Of a stretch of 8,311 nucleotides of DNA, positions 5,759 to 8,311 are shown piece by piece (position 1 is the first letter of the stretch; every line of letters starts with the position of its first letter). The notes below the pieces were generated by a model that ran no database searches, was not told where the DNA came from, and was given only the letters and a program-made list of their open reading frames with translations. The DNA comes from Acidimicrobiia bacterium (GTDB taxonomy: Bacteria; Actinomycetota; Acidimicrobiia; Acidimicrobiales; Ilumatobacteraceae). Location of the stretch: NCBI GenBank assembly GCA_013815505.1, contig JACDGA010000069.1:1-8311 (forward strand), written 5' to 3'. Made by a program: the position numbers and the translations under genes.

Positions 5759-6520
5759 TCAGGGTCCGAACAGGGCTGTCAGCATTGCCGCGCCGAGCTC
5801 GGGTGCTCGCACCTCGAGCGCAACGCCGGCGGCGTCGACCGTGAGGAGGAACGAGAAGAACGCACAACACTGCTGCTCGGCGGCGACGAGCCGGCCGAGC
5901 TCGCCGACGTCGACTTCGTGGCCGAACTCGATGCGCAACCCGCCGTCGACCCCGACACGGTCGGTCGCAGCGGCGAGGACGGCATGCCACGCTGCGATGC
6001 GGTCGGACATCGACCCTGCGTCCAGCGTGCAGGCGATCGGGACGTCGTCGAGGTCCGTCGTCGCTGTGCGTCCGAACGGGACCGGCGACGGTTCGCCCGG
6101 TGTCGCACCGCCGTCACCGGTGACGCACGCGCAGCCGGCGCCACACGGTCCGTCGACGGGTTCGGCGTCGAGCTGCGCGGCGGCGTTGCGGAGTTGCTCG
6201 GCGAACGCCGTCAGCTCGCCGATCTGCGCATCGGCATCGCGAATCTTGGCGGTGACGAGGTCGTGGAACCTTCGTTGCACTGGCCCGCACTGCTGCCCGT
6301 CCCAGATGCCTGCCAGGTCGGTGACCTCCTCCAGCGAGCAGCCGAGCTGCTTGGCGCGGGCGATGAACGCCAGCCGCGTCAACGCCTCGTCGTCGTAGAG
6401 GCGGTACCCGGCGTCCGTGCGGCTCGATGGATCGACCAGCCCGATGTCGTCGTAGTAGCGCAGCGCCGACGCGCTGAACCCGCTGCGGCGAGCGATCTCG
6501 CCGATGGTGTAAATGCTCAC
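5759..6520 (-). CDS. MerR-family regulator, probably metal-responsive, with a CC-containing C-terminal domain
   Basis: A 253-residue protein, much longer than a minimal MerR (about 130-145). The N-terminal winged helix is unmistakable: IYTIGEIARRSGFSASALRY (3-22), then DDIGLVDP and DAGYRLYDDEALTRLAFIARA. A long dimerisation helix spans about 78-118, beginning at Cys78, roughly where mercury-sensing MerR has its first ligand. Cys126, Cys130 and Cys132 (PCGAGCACVTG) follow at the end of that helix. A second domain (about 160-253) holds Cys164 and ELGRLVAAEQQCCAFFSFLL with paired Cys218-Cys219, ending in VRAPELGAAMLTALFG; I do not know its role. The cysteines suggest sensing of a soft metal or metalloid, which is inference. 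GTG 6520 is chosen because the MerR fold starts at once and a promoter fits directly before it. Likely targets are itself, the APC gene and perhaps the His-tailed transporter. Confidence 0.85.
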   Translation of the reverse strand: MSIYTIGEIARRSGFSASALRYYDDIGLVDPSSRTDAGYRLYDDEALTRLAFIARAKQLGCSLEEVTDLAGIWDGQQCGPVQRRFHDLVTAKIRDADAQIGELTAFAEQLRNAAAQLDAEPVDGPCGAGCACVTGDGGATPGEPSPVPFGRTATTDLDDVPIACTLDAGSMSDRIAAWHAVLAAATDRVGVDGGLRIEFGHEVDVGELGRLVAAEQQCCAFFSFLLTVDAAGVALEVRAPELGAAMLTALFGP

Positions 6521-6526
6521 CCCTTG

Positions 6527-6558
6527 AGCGTAAAGGTTCGACCCGACATGAAGGTCAA
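6527..6558 (-). promoter_or_regulatory. Long-spacer MerR-type promoter, apparently leaderless
   Basis: On the minus strand TTGACC (6558-6553) and TACGCT (6532-6527) are separated by 20 bases. Spacers of 19-20 bases mark promoters activated by MerR proteins through DNA distortion. Six bases follow the -10 box before GTG 6520, so the transcript would begin at or very near the start codon. CCCTTGA (6521-6527) and TCAAGGG (6555-6561) form a perfect 7-bp inverted repeat centred at 6541, in the spacer. Autoregulation is the natural reading. Confidence 0.6.
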
Positions 6559-6567
6559 GGGTTCTTG

Positions 6568-7587
6568 TCAAGCGTGTTCGTGACGGTGGTGGACGTCGGG
6601 CACGTGTGGGTGCTGATGCACGACCCCGCGATGGACGTGCGCGTGCTGATGTCGGCCGACGGCGGTGGCGTGGTCGTGGTCGTGATGCCTGTCGTCGTGC
6701 ACGTGGTCGTGGTCGTGCTCGACCGAAGCGTGACGGTGAGCGTGCTCGTGGTCGCTCCCCAGCACGAACGACACCCCGATCGCAGCGATGACCAGCGAGA
6801 TCACCTCGCGTCCGGTCGCCGCGTCGCCAAGCACGATCCACGCCACCAGGGCGCCGACGAACGGTGCCGTCGCGAAGACGAGCTGACCGCGCGCGGCACC
6901 GAGCTCACGGGCTCCGGCGACCCACAATGTGATCGACACGCCGTAGCCGAAGCCTCCGACGATCAGCGCCCACAGCATCGGTCCGACCGGCGGTCCGCCG
7001 TCGAGGACGACCCCGATGAGCAGGTTTGCGCCGCCGGCGACGACGCCCTTGACGAACGTGATGTGCGCCGGTGCGAGGTCGTCCAACGCCGCCGTCACGC
7101 AGTTGTCGACCGCCCAGCACAGACACGCGCCAGCGATCAGCACGACACCCCAGCGCAGGTCGGTGTTGTCAGACCACGCCAGCACCGCGCCGGCCGCCAC
7201 CACGAGCGCCGTGCCCGCGGCCACGCGCCGTCCGATGTGCTCGTGGAAGACAACCGCGGCGACGATCGCGGTGAACACCAGCTCGAGGTTCAGCGACAAC
7301 GATGCCGTCGCTCCCGACACGTAGCTCAACCCGGCAGCCAGCAGCACGGGTCCGACGGCACCGCCGATGACCACGGCCACGGCGAGCCGGGGTGCGGCGC
7401 GACGCACTGTAGATCGTGACGGACGGGAGCGGCCGAGCAGCGGCAGCACGGCGATCGCGGCGCCGACGTAGAGGAGCCCGGCGAGGCTGAACGCACCGAG
7501 GTCGCCGGCCAGCTGTGTCGCCAGCGGCGCCGAGATGCCGAAGAGGACCGCCGCCAGCGCGCACCGCATCACCCCTCGCGAGCTCAT
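6568..7587 (-). CDS. EamA/DMT-family transporter with histidine-rich C-terminal tail
   Basis: A 339-residue inner-membrane protein. Residues 7-278 form the usual ten-helix DMT/EamA body made of two homologous halves; SYVSGATASLSLNLELVFTA (about 88-107) and ARGQLVFATAPFVGALVAW (about 232-250) are the matching helix-4-type segments. After the last helix comes a tail (279-339) in which 23 of 61 residues are His, largely as DH, EH and HXH repeats. Such tails bind Zn, Ni, Co or Cu in metal transporters and chaperones. The substrate is unknown: the body resembles metabolite exporters, while the tail and the neighbouring Cys-rich MerR gene suggest a metal link (inference). ATG 7587 places the first helix near the N-terminus. 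An in-frame ATG at 7704 would add 39 residues including WDDAIEWLDP and overlap the sigma gene by 20 bases; it cannot be excluded. MerR follows after 47 bases. Confidence 0.88.
   Translation of the reverse strand: MSSRGVMRCALAAVLFGISAPLATQLAGDLGAFSLAGLLYVGAAIAVLPLLGRSRPSRSTVRRAAPRLAVAVVIGGAVGPVLLAAGLSYVSGATASLSLNLELVFTAIVAAVVFHEHIGRRVAAGTALVVAAGAVLAWSDNTDLRWGVVLIAGACLCWAVDNCVTAALDDLAPAHITFVKGVVAGGANLLIGVVLDGGPPVGPMLWALIVGGFGYGVSITLWVAGARELGAARGQLVFATAPFVGALVAWIVLGDAATGREVISLVIAAIGVSFVLGSDHEHAHRHASVEHDHDHVHDDRHHDHDHATAVGRHQHAHVHRGVVHQHPHVPDVHHRHEHA
6571..6753 (-). repeat. Low-complexity His-rich codon repeat (transporter tail)
   Basis: The DNA is made of degenerate CAC/CAT-GAC/GAG units, visible on the plus strand as GTGGTCGTGGTCGTG near 6678-6720. 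It encodes the histidine tail of the EamA transporter. The unit is irregular and lacks spacers, so this is a protein low-complexity region, not a CRISPR array or a genomic repeat family. Such tracts slip easily, and tail length may vary between strains. Confidence 0.75.
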
Positions 7588-7684
7588 CGCCGCCCGCTTC
7601 GGGTCGAGCCACTCGATCGCATCGTCCCAGTCTGGCGGAACGTCCCGCGCCGGTGACTGAGTTACTCGTGGGAAGGCGACACGG

Positions 7685-8182
7685 TCATCGCGGACCCAGC
7701 GCATCGTGGCGGAGTGAGTGGAGTCCGTCTCGAATGCGCGAACTGACAGTTCCGAGCGGAACGTCGAGCATCTCTGCAATTTGGCGCTGTGTCATTCCGT
7801 CGAGGAAGGCCAGTTGGATCGCTTGGCGTTGCGGATGTCCCAGTCCCTCGATCGCCTGGTGCAGGTTCTGGCACTGCGCGGCGTCGAGCGCAGCATCGTC
7901 GCGACCCTCGTCCGCCAGCGCGTCCACCGTTCGAGCGTTGTGGCGCACCGTGTCGACGGCGCGACGATGTGCGAGCGTCGTCGCCCACGACTCGACACTG
8001 CCCCTCGTCTCGTCGTATCGGTCGGCGTTGCGCCACAACTCGACGAGGACGTCTCGGGTGACGTCGTCGGCCATCGCCGGATCGCGCACTACCCGCCGCG
8101 TGATGCCGTAGACGAGCGGAGCAATCCGGTCGTAGAGAGAGGCGAACGTCATGTGCTCGTAGCGGGGAGTCAGTTGGGTCAC
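7685..8182 (-). CDS. ECF RNA polymerase sigma factor, SigK-like
   Basis: A 165-residue sigma factor with only regions 2 and 4. Region 2 covers about 13-82: FASLYDRIAPLVYGITRRVV, then DDVTRDVLVELWRNADRYD and GSVESWATTLAHRRAVDTVR. Region 4 covers about 106-158, with helix-turn-helix MTQRQIAEMLDVPLGTVSSR followed by IRDGLHSLRHD. The AHRRAVDTVR and YDRIAPLVYG wording is that of the SigK (ECF19) group. It would direct transcription of a small stress regulon. GTG 8182 is supported by AGGAGG eight bases before it; an in-frame ATG at 8152 is the alternative. SigK genes are normally followed by the membrane anti-sigma factor RskA, but here the next gene in the same direction is a transporter, so its control is unclear. 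The protein is slightly short for the group but shows no obvious break. Confidence 0.9.
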   Translation of the reverse strand: MTQLTPRYEHMTFASLYDRIAPLVYGITRRVVRDPAMADDVTRDVLVELWRNADRYDETRGSVESWATTLAHRRAVDTVRHNARTVDALADEGRDDAALDAAQCQNLHQAIEGLGHPQRQAIQLAFLDGMTQRQIAEMLDVPLGTVSSRIRDGLHSLRHDALGPR

Positions 8183-8190
8183 GACTGTGG

Positions 8191-8196
8191 CCTCCT
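8191..8196 (-). promoter_or_regulatory. Ribosome binding site of the sigma factor gene
   Basis: AGGAGG on the minus strand, eight bases before GTG 8182. It is the strongest Shine-Dalgarno match I see in the window and decides the start in favour of GTG 8182 over ATG 8152. Confidence 0.75.
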
Positions 8197-8311
8197 CATC
8201 TCACGCGGCGCTCGGGGCGCTGGTACGGTCCGGGCGCGCGTGCTCCACCTCTTCTCACAGGCCTGCTCGCCGGCGGTCTCGTCCTCGGGGTGACCATCTA
8301 CGAGCGACGCA
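8197..8311. other. Window end, no gene called
   Basis: From 8254 one plus-strand frame reads LTGLLAGGLVLGVTIYERR, which looks like a membrane helix, but it lacks an upstream ATG, GTG or TTG and is cut off by the window edge. GTG 8290 (VTIYERR) could also start a gene. A minus-strand frame is open as well and runs towards the sigma gene. I cannot choose among these. Confidence 0.3.

Noticed and set aside
4973..6583. A 536-codon plus-strand open frame over the APC and MerR genes
   Set aside because: Its product is Arg/Glu/Asp-rich shadow sequence, while the minus strand carries clear APC and MerR motifs.
6571..6753. Repetitive GTGGTC-type DNA as a possible CRISPR or satellite array
   Set aside because: Units are short, irregular and in frame with a His-rich protein tail, with no spacers.

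Overview
This is a high-GC window with GTG starts, strong GC preference at third codon positions, tightly overlapping genes and a SigK-type ECF sigma factor. That points to an actinobacterium; an Acidimicrobiia-like lineage is a guess from protein style, not something proven here. All gene names rest on motifs read by eye.

Layout. (1) 1-1702 (+): the last 38 codons of a Fur-family repressor overlap (ATGA) a complete heme catalase, giving a fur-katA peroxide/iron pair. (2) 1703-1881: an intergenic stretch whose second half reads like the remnant of a coding sequence. (3) 3987-1882 (-): a SnoaL-like protein, a TetR/LmrA-type repressor (GTGA overlap) and gpsA (25 bp later) lie in one direction. 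A near-consensus promoter with a 16-bp palindrome just downstream of its -10 element lies before the first gene, so self-repression by the TetR protein is likely. (4) 4056-4391 (+): a decayed PPOX/FDOR-type flavoenzyme gene with its middle deleted and its frame broken. (5) 4388-5142 (+): two overlapping crcB/fluc genes, probably forming a heterodimeric fluoride channel; the first has no ordinary start codon. (6) 7587-5123 (-): a DMT/EamA transporter with a 61-residue tail carrying 23 histidines, then a MerR-family regulator with many cysteines and its own apparent leaderless promoter, then an APC permease missing its middle helices. (7) 8182-7685 (-): a SigK-like ECF sigma factor with no anti-sigma gene beside it. 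The last 110 bases hold no gene I can call.

Functionally the region reads as a patchwork of stress and ion-handling genes (peroxide, fluoride, probably a metal ion) around one housekeeping gene, gpsA. Two genes have lost internal segments (PPOX, APC) and a third stretch looks like a leftover, so this stretch seems deletion-prone. I see no CRISPR array, insertion sequence, tRNA, rRNA or phage gene. I found no clearly new multi-gene system; the least ordinary items are the His-tailed EamA transporter next to the Cys-rich MerR protein, the asymmetric Fluc pair, and the in-frame mini-APC protein.
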